A stretch of 64,000 nt of DNA, taken from JBAXXL01 sp038206725. Its GTDB lineage: Bacteria > Bacteroidota > Ignavibacteria > Kapaibacteriales > UBA2268. Made by a program: the position numbers and the translations under genes. The stretch is taken from the NCBI GenBank assembly GCA_038206725.1, contig JBBRAO010000001.1:76037-140036 (forward strand), read 5' to 3'. Positions 50,798 through 58,943 of the stretch are shown here, piece after piece (position 1 is the first letter of the stretch; the number at the start of each line of letters is the position of its first letter). A model generated the notes under the pieces. It made no database searches, had not been told where the DNA came from, and saw nothing but the letters and a program-made list of their open reading frames with translations.

Positions 50798-51805
50798 ATG
50801 TCTGAAAAAAAAATATTCCTTCAAAACGCCAATATCGCTATCACAAATGATATCAACGATATAACACAATTGATAAAATCAGCCGATTTAATAATAACTG
50901 ATAGTAATCTACATAATTTCTATAATTCACTTTTTGTCGGTACAAACGTTCTAGTAGTTCCGGCGGGTGAAAAATCAAAAAGTTTGAAAATCATCGAAGA
51001 AATCCTGACAAAAATGTTGGAATCGAACTGCATTCGCGATAGTCTAATTTTGGGAGTGGGTGGTGGAGTGGTTTGCGATATAACCGGTTTTGCCTCGGCA
51101 ATATTTATGCGTGGTGTAAGGCACAGTTTCGTAGCCACATCGTTACTTGCTCAATGCGATGCCGCAATCGGTGGAAAGAATGGGGTAAATCTGAATAATA
51201 TTAAAAATATATGCGGTACATTCAAACAGCCGGAGAGTATTTTGCTTCCCATAAATATGCTCTCAACCCTACCTGCCGAAGAAATGACCTGTGGGTTGGC
51301 TGAGGTGCTAAAAACCGCGCTTGTGGCCGATAAAGAGCTTTTTTATACTATGGCAGGATATAGCGGTGATGATTGGAAAAGTGATCAGGAATTTTTGCGG
51401 AATATTGTTTTTCGTTCCGCCGCCGCAAAAGCCGAAATAGTAGCAAAAGATGAAAAGGATAATGCTATCCGCCGAATTTTGAATTTCGGGCATACATTCG
51501 GTCACGCATTGGAATCAACGCTGTCAATTCCACACGGCAAGGCTGTAGCTTGGGGTATGTTGCGAGCGTTAGAAGTTTCGAACGCTTACGGATTAATCGC
51601 AAAGGATTTGGTGAAGGAGATTATTGCGGTAATGGAAAAATTCGATTTGGTAAACAAATATGACTACGATAAAACAAAAATTATGGGATACTTTAGAAAA
51701 GATAAGAAAAGAAAAACCGGTATAATTCAGTTTATCGCTTTAGATGATATAGGTTCGGCGGAAATAATTGATGTCCATTTTTCACAACTTGATGAAATTC
51801 TTTAA
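50798..51805 (+). CDS. aroB: 3-dehydroquinate synthase
   Basis: 335 residues from the ATG at 50798 (AAGGA eight bases upstream); an ATG at 50792 and an open frame reaching into tRNA-Thr are less likely. Second step of the shikimate pathway, converting DAHP to 3-dehydroquinate with NAD and a divalent metal. Motifs: AGEKSKS, LGVGGGVVCDITGFASAIFM, TSLLAQCDAAIGGKNGVN, and the metal site around NFGHTFGHALE. Its end overlaps the glycosyltransferase gene tail to tail by four bases. Confidence 0.95.
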   Translation: MSEKKIFLQNANIAITNDINDITQLIKSADLIITDSNLHNFYNSLFVGTNVLVVPAGEKSKSLKIIEEILTKMLESNCIRDSLILGVGGGVVCDITGFASAIFMRGVRHSFVATSLLAQCDAAIGGKNGVNLNNIKNICGTFKQPESILLPINMLSTLPAEEMTCGLAEVLKTALVADKELFYTMAGYSGDDWKSDQEFLRNIVFRSAAAKAEIVAKDEKDNAIRRILNFGHTFGHALESTLSIPHGKAVAWGMLRALEVSNAYGLIAKDLVKEIIAVMEKFDLVNKYDYDKTKIMGYFRKDKKRKTGIIQFIALDDIGSAEIIDVHFSQLDEIL

Positions 51806-52992
51806 GGGCAAAGCTCTTCGATTATTCCGCGCATTTGTTCATTGACAACCTCCCACGAATGGGTTTGCTCCATTAGCTTACGGCTATTAAGGGATAATTT
51901 TTCGACTAAAGCATCATCCTTCAGAAGTTGGACAGTATATTTGATAAATTCTTCGGTACTATTTGCTATCAACGCGTCTTCATTATGAATGGCGTAGATA
52001 CCCTGATTGCCCGTAATTGATGTAACCACTGGACATCCCGATGCCATTGCTTCGAGTAATTTGTTTTGAATACCGGTGGCTCCGCTATGGGGATGTAAAA
52101 AAACACGAGCTTTTTGTAAATAAGGTAACATTTCCGGAACATTTCCTGTAACTTCTACGTATTCACAAGCGAGGCTTCGTACATCGGCAGTCGGTTCCGC
52201 ACCTACTATTTTCAGTTTAGCCTCTGGTACTTGCTTTAATATTTCGGGCATTATTTTTTTTACGATATAAACAGCCATTATACGGTTTGCTAAAATATCC
52301 ATTTTGCCGGCAAATAGTATGTTATTCCGCTCTTTGTTAGTTTCAGGAGGATAAAATTTTGTTAAATCGGTGCCATTTGTGAGTAAACGGTATTTCGGTT
52401 TCGGGTTTTTGTTTTTTGCATATTCGATATCTTCCTTTGTAACAAAAGATACTATATCGAAATTGTCCATCATTTTTGGTTCGAAAGAAAGTAATTTTTT
52501 ATACTCCCAATACCGAACCGCCTTTTGAAAAAAGACGTGACTTTCTTGGTAAGAACGATTCATATAAAGTGTGCGGCAATCTTCGGCGATTAGAACCGTC
52601 GGTAGATTGATGTTTTTAATGTATTGCGAAGTACGCATAAAAAACGATATTGCTAAATCAAATTTGTTATTTAAGAGTAATTCGTCAACAATTTTTTTAA
52701 ATTGCGGTTGTGTAAAAAAATCGACTTCCAGCGGGGCAGTCGTAAATAATCGAACCGCTGTGCGAAGCGCCCCAATTTTTACATTTAAGGGGGCTACAAT
52801 TACTTTGACACCGAGTTCCTCAATAGCCGAGATGTGATCTTGAGTAGTTGATTTATCTATATTGAAAGAAACTAAAGTTACATTATGATGTTTAGCAAGG
52901 TATTTAAACAAGTTATAAGGCTTCAATCTGTCGCCGCCTATTAATGGATATGGGAAGCGAGGTGTTAAAAATAATATGTTTTTTGACTTCAT
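51802..52992 (-). CDS. Glycosyltransferase, GT4-like (GT-B fold)
   Basis: 396 residues. N-terminal FLTPRFPYPLIGGDRLKPYN, typical of the acceptor domain of sugar transferases that resemble those making teichuronic or capsule glycans. The donor domain includes ILFAGKMDILANRIMAVYIV and, at the C-terminal end, HSGATGIQNKLLEAMASGCP with the E-x7-E-like nucleotide-sugar site. Substrates unknown. A single gene, not in a polysaccharide locus. Confidence 0.9.
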   Translation of the reverse strand: MKSKNILFLTPRFPYPLIGGDRLKPYNLFKYLAKHHNVTLVSFNIDKSTTQDHISAIEELGVKVIVAPLNVKIGALRTAVRLFTTAPLEVDFFTQPQFKKIVDELLLNNKFDLAISFFMRTSQYIKNINLPTVLIAEDCRTLYMNRSYQESHVFFQKAVRYWEYKKLLSFEPKMMDNFDIVSFVTKEDIEYAKNKNPKPKYRLLTNGTDLTKFYPPETNKERNNILFAGKMDILANRIMAVYIVKKIMPEILKQVPEAKLKIVGAEPTADVRSLACEYVEVTGNVPEMLPYLQKARVFLHPHSGATGIQNKLLEAMASGCPVVTSITGNQGIYAIHNEDALIANSTEEFIKYTVQLLKDDALVEKLSLNSRKLMEQTHSWEVVNEQMRGIIEELCP

Positions 52993-53050
52993 TATTTAAT
53001 TGGCAATTTAAAAAAAACAAATTTAAAAAGAATTTATCAATTTTTTTTAA

Positions 53051-53058
53051 TAAATTTG
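53051..53058 (+). promoter_or_regulatory. Possible Bacteroidota-type -7 element
   Basis: TAAATTTG matches TAnnTTTG, 41 bases before the DUF4199 start. No clear TTTG is seen at -33, so support is limited. Confidence 0.3.
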
Positions 53059-53098
53059 CATATTATGTTTTATTAATAAAATAAAAATAGGTAGAATT

Positions 53099-53632
53099 AT
53101 GAGAAATGATTTAAAATTTGGTTTGATAGGCGGCGGCATAAGTATTTTATGGACACTGCTTATGTGGGTGCTTGGTTTGCATCAAGGCGATTTATCGCTT
53201 GGTATAAATTTAGGCTATATTGCTTTAGCTTTTCCTATAGTTATAGTTGTATTAGCAATACGCGAAACACGTAACAAAGAGTTGGCAGGTTTCATATCTT
53301 ATGGTAAAGCTTTTGGAGTGGGAACAATAACCGGTATAGTTTCAACTGTCGTCAGCACTTTATTTAGTTATATTTATATGACTTTGCTTAATCCGGCATA
53401 CCAATTAGCAATGAAAGATTATCAGGTGACAAAGTCTATCGAAGCAATGCAGAAACGCAATATGACAGAAGGTCAAATAAATCAAGCTTTGGAGCAAATG
53501 AATAACGCGTCGCTTGTTATTTGGCAATATGTTGGAGCAATTATAAGCGGCATTTTGATATATATGCTTATATCACTAATCGTAGCCGCTATTTTACAAA
53601 AAAAGAAAATTGAAGAAATTAAACAGGTCTAA
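53099..53632 (+). CDS. DUF4199 family membrane protein
   Basis: 177 residues with four predicted membrane helices: LKFGLIGGGISILWTLLMWV, a second near 30-50, a third around GTITGIVSTVVSTLFSYIYM, and one near the C-terminus. The segment ETRNKELAGFISYGKAFGVG is typical of DUF4199, a family mostly seen in Bacteroidota and of unknown function. Its stop overlaps the start of the next gene (taATG). Confidence 0.8.
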   Translation: MRNDLKFGLIGGGISILWTLLMWVLGLHQGDLSLGINLGYIALAFPIVIVVLAIRETRNKELAGFISYGKAFGVGTITGIVSTVVSTLFSYIYMTLLNPAYQLAMKDYQVTKSIEAMQKRNMTEGQINQALEQMNNASLVIWQYVGAIISGILIYMLISLIVAAILQKKKIEEIKQV

Positions 53633-54693
53633 TGAAAAAATCTAAATTGAAATATCTTATAGTAGTATTCTTCTTAGCCGGAATGTCGCTTTCGGCTAAG
53701 GAAATTCTTATGCCGACAGCGGTTCAGTTGGCAAAAAAAGCGCAGTATATGAACCAAAAAGATGTTAACGAAGCTTTATGCTTGGCGGTTAATTTATCGA
53801 AGGAATACGGTACAGTTAATTTCGAGAGAATAGACTCGCTGAGAAAAACTATGCCACAGACTTTGGAAAAGATAAATATCAATGATATAGCCAAACGCTT
53901 TGGCACGGATAAAGTTATTTATGCAAGTTTGAATACCTTGAATAATGTAATCCGCGCTGAGTTAATCATCAAATCGCTCAGCGACTCAACCTATTTTAAA
54001 AAAGCCGAGGGGTGGAGTGTGATGAATTATCGCGATATTTTGGACGATAAAGTAATCTACATCCCAACCGTGATAGAAGTTTTCCAGAGGGCTTTTGCAA
54101 GTGCTATGTGCGATACGATGATGTACGATAGTTATAGAAATGATTATCGTGTTTACCCTGCCGAGCCGTTAATTGTGTGTGGATTAGAGTATGAGAATAA
54201 CGATACCCTGCCTAAGTGGGAATTATTTGAACGGAAACAACTCAGTTCTTACGACGCTGTCGAGAATATCTGCACCGTGGCTTCGTTCCATCCGGATTAC
54301 GCTGTCTTTGATTTGGCGTCACGCGATACCCTATGGGGATTGGTAAAGAATTTCGAAGTGTTCAATTTCAAAGCGGCAAGCATAATGGATATTCAAGCTA
54401 TGAGTGCTATCGGGGTTAAAAATTTCATAACGGGTTATATAAAACGAATTCCCGAGGGCGCGGAAATAGGTTTGCGCCTATTCGAAATCAGGCGCGATAA
54501 AGCGGAGGCTATGAAGACCAAAACCAGGATTTTGGAAAAAGACAATCTGGAATCTATGCGTTATGCTATGAAATACCTCACAATAGAATTACTCTATGGC
54601 GATATTCCTCAAGAAACTCAAAAGAAAATCGAAAAGCAGACCGACAGAACACAAAAAGCAAAGGAAAAACGCAAAGCGAAAAGCAAGAAATAA
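53632..54693 (+). CDS. Hypothetical exported protein, coupled to the DUF4199 gene
   Basis: 353 residues; not recognised. An N-terminal signal peptide (LKYLIVVFFLAGMSLSAKE) suggests export to the periplasm or outer membrane. The mature part is mixed helical with no motif I can name; the last 30 residues are very Lys/Arg-rich (QTDRTQKAKEKRKAKSKK). It starts within the DUF4199 stop codon, so the two are translationally coupled and may act together. Confidence 0.7.
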   Translation: MKKSKLKYLIVVFFLAGMSLSAKEILMPTAVQLAKKAQYMNQKDVNEALCLAVNLSKEYGTVNFERIDSLRKTMPQTLEKININDIAKRFGTDKVIYASLNTLNNVIRAELIIKSLSDSTYFKKAEGWSVMNYRDILDDKVIYIPTVIEVFQRAFASAMCDTMMYDSYRNDYRVYPAEPLIVCGLEYENNDTLPKWELFERKQLSSYDAVENICTVASFHPDYAVFDLASRDTLWGLVKNFEVFNFKAASIMDIQAMSAIGVKNFITGYIKRIPEGAEIGLRLFEIRRDKAEAMKTKTRILEKDNLESMRYAMKYLTIELLYGDIPQETQKKIEKQTDRTQKAKEKRKAKSKK

Positions 54694-54696
54694 CTT

Positions 54697-54811
54697 GTGA
54701 AAAAATACCACGTGGAAAAAAATGACGCGCGAGGCTAAACTAACTCAAATCTATGATGGCACTTCGGAAATACAAAAAATTGTAATTTCAAGATCGATAC
54801 TAAAAGACTAA
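54697..54811 (+). pseudogene. C-terminal relic of an acyl-CoA dehydrogenase gene
   Basis: From 54722 the frame reads MTREAKLTQIYDGTSEIQ then KIVISRSILKD and a stop, the typical end of acyl-CoA dehydrogenases (the conserved ...Q-I-Y-x-G-T-x-E-I-Q...). Immediately upstream, KKYHVEK fits the preceding conserved Y-P-V-E-K block, but only after removing one A from the A run near 54715-54721, so there is a frameshift. The rest of the gene is missing; the intact copy, if any, is outside the window. Confidence 0.75.
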
Positions 54812-54967
54812 ATCAATTGTCAATTGTTAATGCTCAATTGTCAATGAGAAAATACAAATAGATTTGGTGGGATAAGCATCCTTGCTTGTCAACCTAAACT
54901 TAAGTTTTGAGACAGCCCCTGAGATTTTAATAGATTTGTCAATTCATATTCAGCTAGTTCGTAGCTT

Positions 54968-55000
54968 GAAGATGGATTCCCCGATCAGGTCGGTAATGAC
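54968..55000. repeat. GTCA...CCATCTTC element, inverted copy
   Basis: Reads GAAGATGG ... AATGAC on the plus strand; read on the minus strand it has the same flanks as the elements at 30483 and 45488, with a different core (ACCGACCTGATCGGGG). Confidence 0.75.
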
Positions 55001-55018
55001 GCATACCCTAATATTAAA

Positions 55019-55086
55019 ACTCATCCGCTGACTGCCAGAGGTCGGATGAGTAAACTCATCCGCTGACTGCCAGAGGTCGGATGAGT
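55019..55086. repeat. TCATCC palindromes, copies 4 and 5, in direct tandem
   Basis: Two identical 33-base units (55019-55051 and 55054-55086) separated by AA. Ends ACTCATCCG and CGGATGAGT pair; the inner part is less symmetrical than at 7004, with which each shares about 26 of 33 bases. Confidence 0.88.
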
Positions 55087-55118
55087 AAAATAATCCGCAA
55101 CCTTCCGGTGTTTTATAT

Positions 55119-55847
55119 TTATATATACTTCACTATCAGCGATACTCCGAGAATTATCAAGAATATATATATGTACTTAATAAATTTATCTGTTGGGATT
55201 TTGCTTTGGAGCCAAGAACCGATGAACATAGATAATGCGAGAGGTGCAAGCAGATAAAGAATTAATTGATTGGTCAGTGGAGTGAAGTTTCCGCTAATAA
55301 AGTGACCCAATATAATAAAAATGTTTAGTGGGAAAACCACAGCTTGTAGAGTAGTGATGATTGTTTGTGGTGTATATCCACGCATAGAACCGTATATAAT
55401 AATCGGTGGACCTTCTACGTTGTACGCACCGCCCAAAATCCCCGAGAAAAAACCAAAAATAACTGCCGTGCGGTCGGTATGCAATTTTAGAAATTTGGGA
55501 TGTATCAGTTTAAATAAAGCAAATAGGATAATAATAATACCCAAGGCGATACAAACAAGTGCCCGAAACCTATCCTGTAACAAAAATAAACCAACCGGAA
55601 TACCCACTAATCCTGCGAATATTAGTGTTTTCGATTTGCGTATTTCGATTTTTTTGTGCGATTTGATAAGCAGAAACCCAGAAACTATAAGCGAAATAAC
55701 AGCGATTATCGGAGCCGCGGTTCGGATTGGAATAAACATCAATAATATCGGCATAGCAACCAAACCCGCTCCAAAACCAAAGGTCGTTCGGACGATACCG
55801 GCAAAAAGAATAATCAAGCAAAAAATTAATATTAGTTCAATACTCAT
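55119..55847 (-). CDS. TauE/SafE family (sulfite exporter-like) permease
   Basis: 242 residues with about seven or eight membrane helices. The family landmark at the N-terminus is LILFAGIVRTTFGFGAGLVA, and the inverted repeat later includes FGFFSGILGGAYNVEGPPII. Members export sulfite, sulfoacetate or other organic anions. The ATG at 55847 is preferred over a TTG four codons upstream. No sulfur-metabolism gene is nearby. Confidence 0.88.
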   Translation of the reverse strand: MSIELILIFCLIILFAGIVRTTFGFGAGLVAMPILLMFIPIRTAAPIIAVISLIVSGFLLIKSHKKIEIRKSKTLIFAGLVGIPVGLFLLQDRFRALVCIALGIIIILFALFKLIHPKFLKLHTDRTAVIFGFFSGILGGAYNVEGPPIIIYGSMRGYTPQTIITTLQAVVFPLNIFIILGHFISGNFTPLTNQLILYLLAPLALSMFIGSWLQSKIPTDKFIKYIYIFLIILGVSLIVKYI

Positions 55848-55873
55848 AAGCAAAATCAAATAAAGATAAAAAA

Positions 55874-55900
55874 AGAGACGTAAAAAAATTTTACGTCTCT
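55874..55900 (-). terminator. Terminator of the M16 peptidase gene
   Basis: Perfect 12-base stem AGAGACGTAAAA / TTTTACGTCTCT around three A; on the minus strand a TTTTTTT run follows. It lies 29 bases beyond the peptidase stop. Confidence 0.88.
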
Positions 55901-55929
55901 ACAAAATTAATCATATTTCTAAGATAATC

Positions 55930-58758
55930 TTACTTTTTCATTGCTTCAGGATAAAGTGAAACTTGAATCCAGTTTTTCTCATCCAAATATTTATTGGCTG
56001 TTTTGGTCAATGATTCTTTAGTAATAGTCTTAACATATTTGTCAAAATCGTTGATAACAGAGAAAGGTTGTTGGTTGAATGATCTTGAAAGCATAGAACC
56101 TAACCAGAAGTTGTTCTTTTTAAGATCTGTTTCACGTTTGCGTATCAATTGCTCTTTGATTTTTTCAACATTGTCATCTTTGAATCCACCGGCTTTAACT
56201 TCAGCGAATACTTTTTTGACTGTTAAAATCAAATCATCAAGTTTGTCAGGAGCTGTTGTAAATGTTACACCAAAAGTATAATCCGCATAAGGGAAATGTT
56301 TTGGATAAGCCCAAGCGCCAACGCCGTAAGTTCCGCCTTTTTCTTCGCGGATTTCTTCACGTAAACGGATAGATAACAATTTGCTTAATGCATCCATTGC
56401 AAAAACGTTTTCGTAAGAATATTCAAAGTCGCCCGGAATAGCTAATCTATAAACAGCTTTAACATCAACACCTTTATAAGCGTTCTTGATTATAGTGCCT
56501 TTAGCCATACGAATGTTATTGTCTTTAAATGCTTTTGGAGTACCGGCAGGCAATGAAGCAATATATGTTTCAACCATTTTCTTCATTTGTTCCATATCTA
56601 TAGCACCAACGAAGAAGAATTTGAATTGACCTACGCCATCAAATTGTGATTTGTAGAAACTGAACATTTTGTCAAGATTCAAATTTTGTAAATCAGTTTT
56701 TGTTTGAGGCATTTTACGAGGGTTTTTATTATATAAGGCAATACTAAAAGTATCATTTAATGCTGTTTCAGGCTCTTTTTGAGATGTTTCATACATTTCA
56801 ATAGCGCTTTTTTTGTAAATTTCGAATGTCTTATCGTCTTTTCTTGGGTTAGTTACATAGAGATTTAATAATTGCATAAATGTTTCTAAATCTTCAGGAG
56901 CTGTATTACCGTTGAAACCGCGTGTTAAATCATCCAAGTTTGGTCCAATATTCACACGTTTGCCGCTTAATAGTTTTTGTAATTCAATATTATCAAATTC
57001 AGCAAGACCGGCTTCATTCATAACAGCCATCGTGTGACCGCAATTGTCATAATCCGCATCCGATGTCATTGATAATCCACCCGGAGCATAAGCATTCATT
57101 AAAATTTGGTCGTTTTTGAAATCAGTTTTTTTCAAATATACTTCAGCACCGTTTGATAATGTCCATTTTACAGCGTCAATTTCTTTTATAACTTCTTCTT
57201 TTACAACTTTACCCGGTGTTGGGATTTTTGCCATTAAAGGTTTGGTTACTGCTTTATCAACATAAGGATCGTATTTGATTTGTTTAGCCATTCCGTAAAG
57301 AAGTTTCAATTCATTTTCGGTAGGAACTTTAATTTCAGGGCTGTCCAAAGCGTCGAAAGTTACAACAACAGCATCAGTATTATTCAATTCTTTCATCATA
57401 CCGTTTATTTCGCCTAAAGTAATTTCAGGAACGAATTTGTCGTATAATGCTTTTTCTGATTCTATGCCTGGATAGAAAGTTCCATCCATAAAGTGTTGGT
57501 AGTATTCTTGTGCGAATTGTTTTGATTCTGTTTTATCGCGTTCGTTATAGGTTTGTTTCATTCCCATCATCTTTTGTTCTTTTGCGCGTTTTAATTCACC
57601 TTCGGTAAAGCCGTGTTGTTGAGCACGGAAACCTTCAGCTAATAATGTTGTGTAAGCTTCCATAATTTGGTCTTTTTTGGCTAAAGCAACTAGATTGAAT
57701 GCGAAAACATCGCCAACGAATTCACCTGCACCACCACCGGCGAACATTTGGAATGGACCTTCAGGTTTTTGCATATATTCGTTCAAACGTTGAGATAGCA
57801 TTGTGCTGATTAAGCCTTCTGTTATTTGGCGTTTATAATCGCTAAATGTATGTTTTAATCTTTCAGGTAATTTATAATAAATTTGGAAAAGCGGAGGCAT
57901 AGACCATTCTTTATCAGTAAATACTGAAGTTAATAAACCGTGGTCTAATGGAATAGGGTATTCAGGTCTTTGAACCATATCTGTTGGATTCTTCACTTTA
58001 CCAAATTTTTTCTTGATTAACTTTAACATATCGTCTTTTTTGAAATCACCAACAGCAATAACTGTGGTTTGATTTGGACGGTACCAAGTATTATAATAAT
58101 CTAAGAAACGTTGGCGAGGCGCGTGTAAAATTACTGCTGTATCACCAATTGGCAGACGTTGCGCCCATTTTGAATTATGTAGTAATATAGGGAAGTGTTT
58201 TCTTTGTGAGCGCTCTTGAGCACCACGATAAACACGCCATTCTTCGTGGATAACACCACGTTCTTTTTCAAGTTCTGCCGGATCGAAACTTATATTGTGT
58301 AACCAATCTTCTAATATCTGTACACCTGTTTCAGTAAGTTTTTTATTATCAGTTGGGACTGTTATCAAATACATTGTTCTGTCGAAACCGGTATTAGCAT
58401 TCAAATCTCCACCGAAATTCATACCTATTTTTTCGAAGTAGGCAACTAATTCATTTTTCGGAAATGTTTTTGTACCATTGAAAGCCATATGCTCTAAAAA
58501 GTGAGCCAATCCGGCTTGGTCGTCAGCTTCATCAAGTGAACCGGCTTTGACGACAATTTGTAATTCTGCTCTTTTTTCAGGTTTTTTGTTTTCTTTGATG
58601 TAATAAGTAAGACCATTATCTAATTTACCGTATAAAACAGTAGGATCGGTTGGAATTACATCAGACATTTTTTTACCTGCAAGTGGGTCTTCAGCAAATA
58701 TATTAACTGAAGATAATATAAACATTAAACATAATGCTGTTAATGTTAATCGTTTCAT
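55930..58758 (-). CDS. M16 family zinc metallopeptidase (insulinase-like), exported
   Basis: 942 residues. Signal peptide (LTLTALCLMFILSSVNIFA), N-terminal M16 domain with the inverted zinc motif HFLEH (H86, E89, H90) and the third ligand region GVIHEEWRVYRG, then three further M16-like domains; the third (about 560-740) and fourth lack the motif, as in two-chain-like M16B/PqqL proteins. About 940 residues is the usual length for the exported PqqL type. It should cleave peptides in the periplasm. It stands alone and has its own terminator. Confidence 0.92.
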   Translation of the reverse strand: MKRLTLTALCLMFILSSVNIFAEDPLAGKKMSDVIPTDPTVLYGKLDNGLTYYIKENKKPEKRAELQIVVKAGSLDEADDQAGLAHFLEHMAFNGTKTFPKNELVAYFEKIGMNFGGDLNANTGFDRTMYLITVPTDNKKLTETGVQILEDWLHNISFDPAELEKERGVIHEEWRVYRGAQERSQRKHFPILLHNSKWAQRLPIGDTAVILHAPRQRFLDYYNTWYRPNQTTVIAVGDFKKDDMLKLIKKKFGKVKNPTDMVQRPEYPIPLDHGLLTSVFTDKEWSMPPLFQIYYKLPERLKHTFSDYKRQITEGLISTMLSQRLNEYMQKPEGPFQMFAGGGAGEFVGDVFAFNLVALAKKDQIMEAYTTLLAEGFRAQQHGFTEGELKRAKEQKMMGMKQTYNERDKTESKQFAQEYYQHFMDGTFYPGIESEKALYDKFVPEITLGEINGMMKELNNTDAVVVTFDALDSPEIKVPTENELKLLYGMAKQIKYDPYVDKAVTKPLMAKIPTPGKVVKEEVIKEIDAVKWTLSNGAEVYLKKTDFKNDQILMNAYAPGGLSMTSDADYDNCGHTMAVMNEAGLAEFDNIELQKLLSGKRVNIGPNLDDLTRGFNGNTAPEDLETFMQLLNLYVTNPRKDDKTFEIYKKSAIEMYETSQKEPETALNDTFSIALYNKNPRKMPQTKTDLQNLNLDKMFSFYKSQFDGVGQFKFFFVGAIDMEQMKKMVETYIASLPAGTPKAFKDNNIRMAKGTIIKNAYKGVDVKAVYRLAIPGDFEYSYENVFAMDALSKLLSIRLREEIREEKGGTYGVGAWAYPKHFPYADYTFGVTFTTAPDKLDDLILTVKKVFAEVKAGGFKDDNVEKIKEQLIRKRETDLKKNNFWLGSMLSRSFNQQPFSVINDFDKYVKTITKESLTKTANKYLDEKNWIQVSLYPEAMKK

Positions 58759-58943
58759 TATATTGACCTATAATATTTAATAAAAAAATAAAATTAATAT
58801 TCTAAAAACTATAATAACGTTTTTAAGTATGTGTTGTTTCAAAATTAAGAAAAAATATCAAATTATTAATATGTTTTCATAAATATTTTTTTTTAGAAAA
58901 AATCTGTTAATTTTACACTTTAATAAAAACAGGTTTCAATTAA

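Larger units (their letters stand above)
54812..55118. repeat. Intergenic cluster of small repeats
   Basis: No gene. From left: CAATTGTCAATTG-type words (54815-54845); a GATAAGCATCCTTGCTTGTC stretch (54872-54891); a reverse-oriented GTCA...CCATCTTC element (54968-55000); and two direct copies of the TCATCC palindrome (55019-55086). The relic next to it suggests a site of repeated insertion or deletion. Confidence 0.75.

Noticed and set aside
55019..55086. Short CRISPR array
   Set aside because: Only two units, separated by two bases, with no spacers and no cas genes; it belongs to the palindrome family seen at 6889-8540.
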